Shown here piece after piece: positions 1 through 7,744 of a stretch of 64,000 nt of DNA. Made by a program: the position numbers and the translations under genes. Below the pieces are notes generated by a model. It saw only the letters and a list, made by a program, of their open reading frames with translations. It was not told the DNA's origin and ran no database searches. Each line of letters opens with the position of its first letter. Within the stretch, counting starts at the first letter, position 1. This DNA is from Sacculina carcini. Its lineage: Eukaryota > Arthropoda > Thecostraca > Sacculinidae. The DNA is taken from assembly GCA_916048095.2 (NCBI GenBank), contig OU696572.1, forward strand, positions 10,317,376 to 10,381,375. The letters run 5' to 3'.

Positions 1-743
1 CACAACTTATACATCGGAATTGATCGACGTTTGTATATGGAATCAATTTTGAACGTTTCGTTGCTAAATGTCTGTCGATATCCTTTTTCAAATAGAGTTT
101 TCGGAATAAACATTCGCACATGATCGCCTACACGAAGCTTTGGTGTTTGCTTTTTGCGCGTCAATGTGTTGGCCAAGTGTTGATTTGATAAAGTTACAGC
201 GCGAGGTGCCATACCGATTGATCTATGTACAGTGCTGTTATACAAATTCACCAATTGAGGTAGATTTTTGACAAAGTGTTTTGTGTTGTTTTCGGTCATA
301 AACTTGTGTATCAGCGAGAGCAGAGTACGGAAAAATCGTTCAATTATCCATGCCTTCCGTATGATTGTAGATGTCGTATAATGATAGATGTTGTGCTCTT
401 TCATTACACGTTGAAATTCTCGCCCTGTGAATTCACCACCATGGTCGCTCATTATTTGCATCGGTGTGCAATTGTTGGTGAGAATATGGTTCATTGCTTT
501 GGCCACGGCCGGTCCCCGTTTACTATGTAATGCACACACATATGCTTGTCTGCTAAACACGTCAATTACACCCAACAAATAACGTACTTGTGTGTTATGC
601 CCACGCAGACGTGAAACATCGCACAAATCAACTTGCCATGTATCATTTAGTCCAGTGGAGGTGTATGCATTGTGTACGAAGCGCTTACGTACTGGACGAT
701 GGAGTTGTTTGGTTCTTTGCGACCAAATCAGCCTACTATCCAT
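1..743 (-). CDS. Polinton integrase, left copy (3' end outside window)
   Basis: This is the left-arm copy of the integrase described at 7729-8532, identical over the visible part. It begins at 743 and runs off the window, so about the last 20 residues are not seen. It contains the same catalytic triad (D39, D100, E135) and no internal stop. Its start overlaps the end of the 175-residue frame by 16 bases, as on the right arm. It is a retroviral-type (rve) integrase that would join the element's ends to host DNA. Confidence 0.9.
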   Translation of the reverse strand, partial: MDSRLIWSQRTKQLHRPVRKRFVHNAYTSTGLNDTWQVDLCDVSRLRGHNTQVRYLLGVIDVFSRQAYVCALHSKRGPAVAKAMNHILTNNCTPMQIMSDHGGEFTGREFQRVMKEHNIYHYTTSTIIRKAWIIERFFRTLLSLIHKFMTENNTKHFVKNLPQLVNLYNSTVHRSIGMAPRAVTLSNQHLANTLTRKKQTPKLRVGDHVRMFIPKTLFEKGYRQTFSNETFKIDSIYKRRSIPMYKL

Positions 744-1255
744 TTGCGTGGGATATTTGCCGATCGTTGATCAACTGTCGAAACTCGCTGCCCGTGAATA
801 TTCGGAGCAACTTCTCGCGGTAAATTCAACGACTCAATCAATTGTCGCAGCTGTGCCCACCCTGCTGGCTCAGGAACACTTTTACGACGTCGGACAATAT
901 AGTTTACCAAGTCGACAATATTGCTCCGAGGAATTTGTGCGTGATTGAGATAAATGATACCAGTGTTGTTGTCCCATCTCAGCACAGTACTCAATTGGGA
1001 AAGCACGAATTGTGCGTGTTTTTTATAGCTTGACGGTACAAGTTGGAGCCATTTATCAGACTCTACAGACGGAGCAGGAGCAGCGGACTGTTCAGGACGC
1101 CAGGCGTTCATGTAATCGATCCGTTTCGCTTCGGCATTCCCTGTAGACTTGTTGAGAATTTGCTCCAGAGCGGATGTGGGTGTGGCCATGGTTCGACCTT
1201 GCATTTCATCATATGTGGCTTGCGATAGGAGAACCATTCGTTGGAAGGCGCTCAT
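728..1255 (-). CDS. Polinton 175-aa protein of unknown function, left copy
   Basis: This copy is identical in translation to the right-arm copy at 7217-7744. Its start overlaps the stop codon of the upstream 109-residue frame by one base (TAATG). Its 3' end overlaps the integrase start by 16 bases. The sequence is soluble-looking, with Trp/Tyr-containing segments and a basic RRRK stretch near residue 120. No catalytic motif is seen. See the right copy for discussion. Confidence 0.75.
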   Translation of the reverse strand: MSAFQRMVLLSQATYDEMQGRTMATPTSALEQILNKSTGNAEAKRIDYMNAWRPEQSAAPAPSVESDKWLQLVPSSYKKHAQFVLSQLSTVLRWDNNTGIIYLNHAQIPRSNIVDLVNYIVRRRKSVPEPAGWAQLRQLIESLNLPREVAPNIHGQRVSTVDQRSANIPRKWIVG

Positions 1256-1584
1256 TACTTTGCAGACAGTATACAGCTTATAACCGATGCAACCACGGGT
1301 ATAAGGGCGGATAAAAATTTTCCGCTTTGCACCAACACTCGTTGTTTTTTCTTCAGTGACGGACGTTTGTCACCCAATTTACGCAGTATTTTCTTGTATT
1401 TGGATAGGCGACGCTTTTGTTCTTTTTCCAAAGGGACGCGGTCTTGCAACAGGTTATGACAAATTTCACAAATAGCCCGTATCAGAGCAGGGTCGTACGT
1501 GTTGAGAACGGCTTTTTGTTGACGTTGTGTGAGACGCGGAAGTGATTCGATTGTCGGCCAACAGCGTTGCAACGTCGACGACAT
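1255..1584 (-). CDS. Polinton small basic protein with hydrophobic tail, left copy
   Basis: This copy is identical in translation to the one at 6888-7217 (109 residues). A Lys/Arg-rich centre is followed by a hydrophobic C-terminus of about 20 residues. It begins 34 bases after the ATPase stop. The function is not known from the sequence. Confidence 0.7.
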   Translation of the reverse strand: MSSTLQRCWPTIESLPRLTQRQQKAVLNTYDPALIRAICEICHNLLQDRVPLEKEQKRRLSKYKKILRKLGDKRPSLKKKQRVLVQSGKFLSALIPVVASVISCILSAK

Positions 1585-1618
1585 GTTGACAAATGATTCA
1601 CTTGTTCAACTATATGTG

Positions 1619-2278
1619 CTATTTATACCTCAAAGCGGGAAGATAAACTATTATGGGTTGTTCCAGCACATTGCTACGCACACGTAGTCTGTTGTCAGTT
1701 TGTTGACGCAAATCCACAAGCAAATGACCGTACATTTTCTTCATTACGTCTCTATAAACATCCATAATGAACCTGATATTATCTGGCATGTACTGTTGAG
1801 CAAATGCACGCAGAGGTGTTTGATCTCGAAAATTACGGAAAAATACATAATAATTTGTATTTAGGCTGATTGTGCGGTAGTTGGGCGACTTGAGAAACGT
1901 GTTTTGGGTGACAAATAGTACACTCATGTTGTCGTGACGCGACGTTTTTGTAAACATGTCACGTACAACTGGTCCTTCCACAGCATCCAGTAAGTCGTCG
2001 ATAATGACCATGCAACCTTTACCGTATTTATGTTTGCTTGCCAATCGTTGAATTTCCTCATGCGATGGCACCCCGTACTGCATCTCGTTAACTATATCCT
2101 TATTTATATGATCTGGCGCTGCAGTTCCGTGGCAATACAGTACATAATCGGGGCTTCGGGTGAGCACTTGGTCCGCCCGTGTCAGCATGTCGACTATAAA
2201 TTGACTCTTGCCGGACCCTGAAGGACCGGACAAGATCATTGTGAACGGTGTAACAAGACGTGCGTCAAACGTTTCCAT
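1619..2278 (-). CDS. Polinton packaging ATPase, left copy
   Basis: This 219-residue frame is identical in translation to the right copy at 6194-6853. The Walker A motif GPSGSGKS is at residues 18-25 and the Walker B segment ending in Asp-Asp is at residues 89-95. The start overlaps the 3' end of the small membrane-protein frame by 43 bases. By family knowledge it belongs to the HerA/FtsK-like genome-packaging ATPases of Polintons and related viruses. The frame is intact. Confidence 0.9.
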   Translation of the reverse strand: METFDARLVTPFTMILSGPSGSGKSQFIVDMLTRADQVLTRSPDYVLYCHGTAAPDHINKDIVNEMQYGVPSHEEIQRLASKHKYGKGCMVIIDDLLDAVEGPVVRDMFTKTSRHDNMSVLFVTQNTFLKSPNYRTISLNTNYYVFFRNFRDQTPLRAFAQQYMPDNIRFIMDVYRDVMKKMYGHLLVDLRQQTDNRLRVRSNVLEQPIIVYLPALRYK

Positions 2279-2505
2279 ACCCGCCGTACCGATGAAACTG
2301 ATCTACGTTTAACTATAGGGGCATTATATAAAGTATGTTTTGCTGATGTGCGACCAGTTTTGCGCTGAACATTACCAGCCAAACACCCGCGACGCTTAAT
2401 CGAATCATATAACAATCCCACTATTACCAGCTCTGCAATTACACTTTCAACATAGTTGACAAGGAGCAATAGTGATAATAGGAGCAACATTATATTCGTC
2501 ACCAT
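2236..2505 (-). CDS. Small membrane protein of the Polinton, left copy
   Basis: This is the left-arm copy of the 89-residue frame at 5967-6236. The start chosen is the ATG just before the Leu-rich segment, at 2505. In-frame ATGs farther upstream lie next to (CA)n DNA and would add a short, low-information leader. The open frame continues far upstream only because CA/TG repeats contain no stops. Confidence 0.5.
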   Translation of the reverse strand: MVTNIMLLLLSLLLLVNYVESVIAELVIVGLLYDSIKRRGCLAGNVQRKTGRTSAKHTLYNAPIVKRRSVSSVRRVWKRLTHVLLHRSQ

Positions 2506-2567
2506 CTCGGTGATTGTCAATTGAATGACACACATACACATCAACACTTGTATATTAAAGCTTGCAC

Positions 2568-2570
<3 letters not shown>

Positions 2571-2644
<74 letters not shown>
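2571..2644. repeat. (CA)n microsatellite, left arm (longer allele)
   Basis: A nearly pure CA array of about 74 bases. Its mirror at 5844-5901 is about 16 bases shorter, which is the clearest length difference between the arms. Confidence 0.95.
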
Positions 2645-2647
<3 letters not shown>

Positions 2648-2698
2648 CACGCACATACACACCAAAGCATGTATACACATCAACACTTTTATATTTAT

Positions 2699-2701
<3 letters not shown>

Positions 2702-2746
<45 letters not shown>

Positions 2747-2935
2747 AACACTTTGATATTTATATAACACACTAACACAGCTAACACACTAGCACAACTA
2801 ACACATCTAACACACTAGCACAACTAACACACAGCTAACACACTAGCACAACTAACACACTAACACCGCTAACACTTATATATTAAAAACCAATACATCG
2901 AGCACAACTAACACACCTAGCACAACTAACGCTGG
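2702..2935. repeat. (CA)n array and TAACACACTAGCACAAC repeats, left arm
   Basis: A second CA run (about 2702-2746) is followed by degenerate 15-20 base units containing AACACACTAGCACAAC, up to about 2935. This fills the gap between the small membrane-protein frame and the polymerase stop. It is mirrored at 5550-5788. Confidence 0.85.
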
Positions 2936-2994
2936 TAACACAGCAAATAAGTAGCAATAAATAACGATGATGATGATGTCGGTCGGTCGGTCGG

Positions 2995-4329
2995 TCAGTC
3001 GATGAAGCCATACGGGAAGGTGCGATAATCGGGAAGGACCCTGCGTTTACTGGACACTAACCTATTAATTTTTTCCCCTCCCACCGTAATTATCTTAAAA
3101 TCTACAGTCTTTTTAAATTGTCGAAAGGGGACTTTGATTGTGGACCCAGGCGCCTCTAACAAGGATCGGAAAGCGTCCAAGGAAATAAGCTGCTGCGTGT
3201 CGTGTGTTTGTGTGATGCCGCGCATTTTTACTATAGTCTTGGTGCCCCCGTCTGGTGTGTGTACAGTAAAAGCGTAATTTTTGGGAGACAGGCAGACTAT
3301 ATGAGAAATATAGCTGCCTGCCCCGAAACAAGTCAGTTCGTCAGTCATGTCGCCGAGAAAGTGTGATGTGTGTATGCGCGGCATTTCTGGTGATGCTTTG
3401 TAAATGACTGAATCTGTGTCACAGTATATTAGCTGAAAAGGATTAAGGCGTTGCAGGAAAGAGTAAAGATAAAGTCGGGATTGGCAAGTGACAAAGGCAG
3501 CAAGGATTATGTTAGTTTTAAGCGGACCGGCCACAGTCTTGTCTTGTCGATGGGAATACGTCAGCCTCCATACATCGTGCATTATGCTGTCCCCCTCACT
3601 ATCGTCAGCCACCGATATGAGGTCACACGCGGAGACCTCCATGTCGGGATCCTCCAGCAGATCGTAAACACGACGCATGGAAGTGACGTATTCAGTCTGC
3701 CCCAGGTTTGCGCGCTGAGCCAGCTTGCCCCACTGGCTGTTGAGGCACAATTTGGCCACAGCTCTCAGGCCCGGATTCCTCTCAATGATCGGCAGGGTTA
3801 TACCCTCACGCGCTTCGAGAGTCTGTCTGTAGTCGTGTCGGTCGTCGTCAGTCTGCACGTGAGTGGGATAACCCTCGGCGCCGACCTTGAGGGCGTAAAA
3901 CTTGTTTACATATTCTGCAAACAATCCGCCTGCCTCGCCGTCGTTGAGCTGTGTGGTGTTGGCAAAGTGCCAGAACTCGTGGATGGAAGTGAGCCGATAC
4001 CCCAACCCCAAAGCTTTTGCTACTTCCAGCGACACCCAGCTGGAAGTGAGACTGCGCTCCTCGTCCGAATGGTGACACTGCGGCGACCTCGTGGTGAAAT
4101 TGCCACCGATACCCTGCTCGGCACATGTTCTACACAGGGTGAACATGAGGCGGTCGTTGATGCGTGCGGGAAGGACGGGAACGTGAAGATTATGCGGAGG
4201 GAGAATTGTGCAATAAATGATGCCGAAATATTTGTGAAAATCTGTGATGGGAGGACGGAAAATGTGAGAAGGATGACCGAGGGGAAATTTTCCGTTTTTA
4301 AGGATGTAAGGATACAAGGAGCACACATC
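2995..4329 (-). CDS. Family-B DNA polymerase, palm region, left copy (5'-truncated)
   Basis: Reading on the minus strand from the spacer, the frame shows motif A (DxxSLYP type, Asp codon 4327-4329), motif B (K-x3-NSxxGK type) and motif C (YCDTDS), then a C-terminal domain ending at 2995. These three palm motifs identify a protein-primed-type family-B polymerase such as Polintons carry for their own replication. Upstream of motif A the frame stays open to 5037, but that part is antisense of the right-arm polymerase, so the 680-residue open frame is not a real protein. The exonuclease domain and the N-terminus are absent. Confidence 0.85.
   Translation of the reverse strand, partial: DVCSLYPYILKNGKFPLGHPSHIFRPPITDFHKYFGIIYCTILPPHNLHVPVLPARINDRLMFTLCRTCAEQGIGGNFTTRSPQCHHSDEERSLTSSWVSLEVAKALGLGYRLTSIHEFWHFANTTQLNDGEAGGLFAEYVNKFYALKVGAEGYPTHVQTDDDRHDYRQTLEAREGITLPIIERNPGLRAVAKLCLNSQWGKLAQRANLGQTEYVTSMRRVYDLLEDPDMEVSACDLISVADDSEGDSIMHDVWRLTYSHRQDKTVAGPLKTNIILAAFVTCQSRLYLYSFLQRLNPFQLIYCDTDSVIYKASPEMPRIHTSHFLGDMTDELTCFGAGSYISHIVCLSPKNYAFTVHTPDGGTKTIVKMRGITQTHDTQQLISLDAFRSLLEAPGSTIKVPFRQFKKTVDFKIITVGGEKINRLVSSKRRVLPDYRTFPYGFID
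4163..4325 (-). other. Unique spacer of the palindrome; polymerase motif A
   Basis: These 163 bases are the only non-duplicated part of the palindrome. Read on the minus strand they continue the left-arm polymerase and give the family-B motif A (DxxSLYP type), followed by about 50 residues leading into the left arm. The catalytic Asp codon lies at 4327-4329, on the boundary itself. Read on the plus strand the spacer is open but matches no polymerase motif. The spacer therefore belongs with the left copy, and the right arm looks like a copy made backwards from 4162. Confidence 0.85.
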
Positions 4330-5493
4330 AACGACCGCCTCATGTTCACCCTGTGTAGAACATGTGCCGAGCAGGGTATCGGTGGCAATTTCACCACGAG
4401 GTCGCCGCAGTGTCACCATTCGGACGAGGAGCGCAGTCTCACTTCCAGCTGGGTGTCGCTGGAAGTAGCAAAAGCTTTGGGGTTGGGGTATCGGCTCACT
4501 TCCATCCACGAGTTCTGGCACTTTGCCAACACCACACAGCTCAACGACGGCGAGGCAGGCGGATTGTTTGCAGAATATGTAAACAAGTTTTACGCCCTCA
4601 AGGTCGGCGCCGAGGGTTATCCCACTCACGTGCAGACTGACGACGACCGACACGACTACAGACAGACTCTCGAAGCGCGTGAGGGTATAACCCTGCCGAT
4701 CATTGAGAGGAATCCGGGCCTGAGAGCTGTGGCCAAATTGTGCCTCAACAGCCAGTGGGGCAAGCTGGCTCAGCGCGCAAACCTGGGGCAGACTGAATAC
4801 GTCACTTCCATGCGTCGTGTTTACGATCTGCTGGAGGATCCCGACATGGAGGTCTCCGCGTGTGACCTCATATCGGTGGCTGACGATAGTGAGGGGGACA
4901 GCATAATGCACGATGTATGGAGGCTGACGTATTCCCATCGACAAGACAAGACTGTGGCCGGTCCGCTTAAAACTAACATAATCCTTGCTGCCTTTGTCAC
5001 TTGCCAATCCCGACTTTATCTTTACTCTTTCCTGCAACGCCTTAATCCTTTTCAGCTAATATACTGTGACACAGATTCAGTCATTTACAAAGCATCACCA
5101 GAAATGCCGCGCATACACACATCACACTTTCTCGGCGACATGACTGACGAACTGACTTGTTTCGGGGCAGGCAGCTATATTTCTCATATAGTCTGCCTGT
5201 CTCCCAAAAATTACGCTTTTACTGTACACACACCAGACGGGGGCACCAAGACTATAGTAAAAATGCGCGGCATCACACAAACACACGACACGCAGCAGCT
5301 TATTTCCTTGGACGCTTTCCGATCCTTGTTAGAGGCGCCTGGGTCCACAATCAAAGTCCCCTTTCGACAATTTAAAAAGACTGTAGATTTTAAGATAATT
5401 ACGGTGGGAGGGGAAAAAATTAATAGGTTAGTGTCCAGTAAACGCAGGGTCCTTCCCGATTATCGCACCTTCCCGTATGGCTTCATCGACTGA
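4326..5493 (+). CDS. Family-B DNA polymerase C-terminal part, right copy (lacks motif A)
   Basis: The plus-strand polymerase sequence starts at the palindrome boundary and runs to the stop at 5493. It contains motif B and motif C (YCDTDS) identical to the left copy, but not motif A, whose coding sequence lies in the spacer in the other orientation. The open frame extends back to 3451 only by reading through antisense sequence. The copy lacks an essential catalytic Asp and is therefore a fragment. It is followed by 470 bases of repeats before the next gene. Confidence 0.85.
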
Positions 5494-5549
5494 CCGACCG
5501 ACCGACCGACATCATCATCATCGTTATTTATTGCTACTTATTTGCTGTG

Positions 5550-5741
5550 TTACCAGCGTTAGTTGTGCTAGGTGTGTTAGTTGTGCTCGATGTATTGGTT
5601 TTTAATATATAAGTGTTAGCGGTGTTAGTGTGTTAGTTGTGCTAGTGTGTTAGCTGTGTGTTAGTTGTGCTAGTGTGTTAGATGTGTTAGTTGTGCTAGT
5701 GTGTTAGCTGTGTTAGTGTGTTATATAAATATCAAAGTGTT

Positions 5742-5788
<47 letters not shown>
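5550..5788. repeat. GTTAGTTGTGCTAGTGTGTTA repeats and (TG)n, right arm
   Basis: This is the mirror of 2702-2935: degenerate GTTAGTTGTGCTAGTGT units followed by a (TG)n run (about 5744-5788). It lies between the polymerase stop and the next small frame. Confidence 0.85.
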
Positions 5789-5789
<1 letters not shown>

Positions 5790-5840
5790 ATAAATATAAA
5801 AGTGTTGATGTGTATACATGCTTTGGTGTGTATGTGCGTG

Positions 5841-5843
<3 letters not shown>

Positions 5844-5901
<58 letters not shown>
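5844..5901. repeat. (TG)n microsatellite, right arm (shorter allele)
   Basis: An array of about 58 bases, the mirror of 2571-2644. The roughly 16-base difference changes the pairing sum from 8488 to 8472. Confidence 0.95.
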
Positions 5902-5904
<3 letters not shown>

Positions 5905-5966
5905 GTGCAAGCTTTAATATACAAGTGTTGATGTGTATGTGTGTCATTCAATTGACAATCACCGAG

Positions 5967-6236
5967 ATGGTGACGAATATAATGTTGCTCCTATTATCAC
6001 TATTGCTCCTTGTCAACTATGTTGAAAGTGTAATTGCAGAGCTGGTAATAGTGGGATTGTTATATGATTCGATTAAGCGTCGCGGGTGTTTGGCTGGTAA
6101 TGTTCAGCGCAAAACTGGTCGCACATCAGCAAAACATACTTTATATAATGCCCCTATAGTTAAACGTAGATCAGTTTCATCGGTACGGCGGGTATGGAAA
6201 CGTTTGACGCACGTCTTGTTACACCGTTCACAATGA
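5967..6236 (+). CDS. Small membrane protein of the Polinton, right copy
   Basis: The predicted protein has 89 residues. It opens with one strongly hydrophobic segment (Leu-rich, residues 4-16), then a second hydrophobic stretch (about 20-33). A highly basic tail with several Arg/Lys clusters follows. The topology suggests a short membrane-associated or membrane-active protein with a nucleic-acid- or lipid-binding tail. Small hydrophobic plus basic proteins are known among minor virion proteins of Polinton and adintovirus relatives, but I cannot assign this one to a family. Its 3' end overlaps the ATPase start by 43 bases in another frame. Start choice is uncertain because in-frame ATGs also occur at 5931 and 5937. 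Confidence 0.5.
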   Translation: MVTNIMLLLLSLLLLVNYVESVIAELVIVGLLYDSIKRRGCLAGNVQRKTGRTSAKHTLYNAPIVKRRSVSSVRRVWKRLTHVLLHRSQ

Positions 6237-6853
6237 TCTTGTCCGGTCCTTCAGGGTCCGGCAAGAGTCAATTTATAGTCGACATGCTGACACGGGCGGA
6301 CCAAGTGCTCACCCGAAGCCCCGATTATGTACTGTATTGCCACGGAACTGCAGCGCCAGATCATATAAATAAGGATATAGTTAACGAGATGCAGTACGGG
6401 GTGCCATCGCATGAGGAAATTCAACGATTGGCAAGCAAACATAAATACGGTAAAGGTTGCATGGTCATTATCGACGACTTACTGGATGCTGTGGAAGGAC
6501 CAGTTGTACGTGACATGTTTACAAAAACGTCGCGTCACGACAACATGAGTGTACTATTTGTCACCCAAAACACGTTTCTCAAGTCGCCCAACTACCGCAC
6601 AATCAGCCTAAATACAAATTATTATGTATTTTTCCGTAATTTTCGAGATCAAACACCTCTGCGTGCATTTGCTCAACAGTACATGCCAGATAATATCAGG
6701 TTCATTATGGATGTTTATAGAGACGTAATGAAGAAAATGTACGGTCATTTGCTTGTGGATTTGCGTCAACAAACTGACAACAGACTACGTGTGCGTAGCA
6801 ATGTGCTGGAACAACCCATAATAGTTTATCTTCCCGCTTTGAGGTATAAATAG
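6194..6853 (+). CDS. Polinton packaging ATPase, right copy
   Basis: This frame of 219 residues is a P-loop ATPase. Walker A GPSGSGKS is at 18-25. Walker B is a hydrophobic run ending in Asp94-Asp95. The segment RHDNMSVLFVTQN at 114-126 fits the polar sensor strand of the HerA/FtsK-like packaging ATPases of Polintons, virophages and adintoviruses. In that family the enzyme pumps genomic DNA into the capsid. The length is typical for the family and the frame has no stops or shifts. It overlaps the upstream membrane-protein frame by 43 bases, and the next frame starts 34 bases after its stop. With the integrase it is the strongest evidence that this is a Polinton. Confidence 0.92.
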   Translation: METFDARLVTPFTMILSGPSGSGKSQFIVDMLTRADQVLTRSPDYVLYCHGTAAPDHINKDIVNEMQYGVPSHEEIQRLASKHKYGKGCMVIIDDLLDAVEGPVVRDMFTKTSRHDNMSVLFVTQNTFLKSPNYRTISLNTNYYVFFRNFRDQTPLRAFAQQYMPDNIRFIMDVYRDVMKKMYGHLLVDLRQQTDNRLRVRSNVLEQPIIVYLPALRYK

Positions 6854-6887
6854 CACATATAGTTGAACAAGTGAATCATTTGTCAAC

Positions 6888-7217
6888 ATGTCGTCGACGT
6901 TGCAACGCTGTTGGCCGACAATCGAATCACTTCCGCGTCTCACACAACGTCAACAAAAAGCCGTTCTCAACACGTACGACCCTGCTCTGATACGGGCTAT
7001 TTGTGAAATTTGTCATAACCTGTTGCAAGACCGCGTCCCTTTGGAAAAAGAACAAAAGCGTCGCCTATCCAAATACAAGAAAATACTGCGTAAATTGGGT
7101 GACAAACGTCCGTCACTGAAGAAAAAACAACGAGTGTTGGTGCAAAGCGGAAAATTTTTATCCGCCCTTATACCCGTGGTTGCATCGGTTATAAGCTGTA
7201 TACTGTCTGCAAAGTAA
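6888..7217 (+). CDS. Polinton small basic protein with hydrophobic tail, right copy
   Basis: This 109-residue frame has an N-terminal part that looks helical, with several Cys (residues about 37-44). A strongly basic block in the second half (KEQKRRLSKYKK and repeated Lys/Arg) is followed by a hydrophobic C-terminus. A basic segment plus a hydrophobic tail is common among small proteins encoded beside the ATPase in Polintons, and a DNA-condensing or membrane-active virion role is possible. That is inference: no enzymatic motif is present. The stop TAA shares its last base with the next gene's ATG (TAATG), which suggests linked translation. Confidence 0.7.
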   Translation: MSSTLQRCWPTIESLPRLTQRQQKAVLNTYDPALIRAICEICHNLLQDRVPLEKEQKRRLSKYKKILRKLGDKRPSLKKKQRVLVQSGKFLSALIPVVASVISCILSAK

Positions 7218-7744
7218 TGAGCGCCTTCCAACGAATGGTTCTCCTATCGCAAGCCACATATGATGAAATGCAAGGTCGAACCATGGCCACACCCACATCC
7301 GCTCTGGAGCAAATTCTCAACAAGTCTACAGGGAATGCCGAAGCGAAACGGATCGATTACATGAACGCCTGGCGTCCTGAACAGTCCGCTGCTCCTGCTC
7401 CGTCTGTAGAGTCTGATAAATGGCTCCAACTTGTACCGTCAAGCTATAAAAAACACGCACAATTCGTGCTTTCCCAATTGAGTACTGTGCTGAGATGGGA
7501 CAACAACACTGGTATCATTTATCTCAATCACGCACAAATTCCTCGGAGCAATATTGTCGACTTGGTAAACTATATTGTCCGACGTCGTAAAAGTGTTCCT
7601 GAGCCAGCAGGGTGGGCACAGCTGCGACAATTGATTGAGTCGTTGAATTTACCGCGAGAAGTTGCTCCGAATATTCACGGGCAGCGAGTTTCGACAGTTG
7701 ATCAACGATCGGCAAATATCCCACGCAAATGGATAGTAGGCTGA
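7217..7744 (+). CDS. Polinton 175-aa protein of unknown function, right copy
   Basis: This 175-residue frame begins at the ATG overlapping the previous stop and ends 16 bases inside the integrase. The N-terminal 70 residues are polar with Ala/Pro linkers. Residues about 70-150 form a compact segment with conserved-looking Trp, Leu and Arg/Lys, ending in a WAQLRQLIESLNLP-type helix. A similar accompanying protein is a recurrent Polinton neighbour to my recollection, but I know no function. It is not a capsid protein by length, and no protease triad is visible. It is intact in both arms. Confidence 0.75.
   Translation: MSAFQRMVLLSQATYDEMQGRTMATPTSALEQILNKSTGNAEAKRIDYMNAWRPEQSAAPAPSVESDKWLQLVPSSYKKHAQFVLSQLSTVLRWDNNTGIIYLNHAQIPRSNIVDLVNYIVRRRKSVPEPAGWAQLRQLIESLNLPREVAPNIHGQRVSTVDQRSANIPRKWIVG

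Larger units (their letters stand above)
1..4162. repeat. Left arm of giant inverted repeat (Polinton)
   Basis: This sequence is the reverse complement of 4326 to about 8471. Reading frames on the two arms translate identically. Paired coordinates sum to 8488 near the centre and to 8472 farther out; the 16-base change falls at one (CA)n array. Pairing stops at 4162/4326, where 4163 and 4325 no longer match. The arm is cut by the window start, so its outer end is not seen. Confidence 0.97.

Noticed and set aside
2521..2775. Open frames made of Cys-Val or Thr-His repeats here and at all CA arrays
   Set aside because: CA/TG repeats contain no stop codons, so these frames are artefacts.
2995..5493. 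Two 680-residue open frames on opposite strands across the palindrome centre
   Set aside because: Their N-terminal parts are the antisense of the other arm's polymerase. Only the parts after the junction match polymerase motifs.
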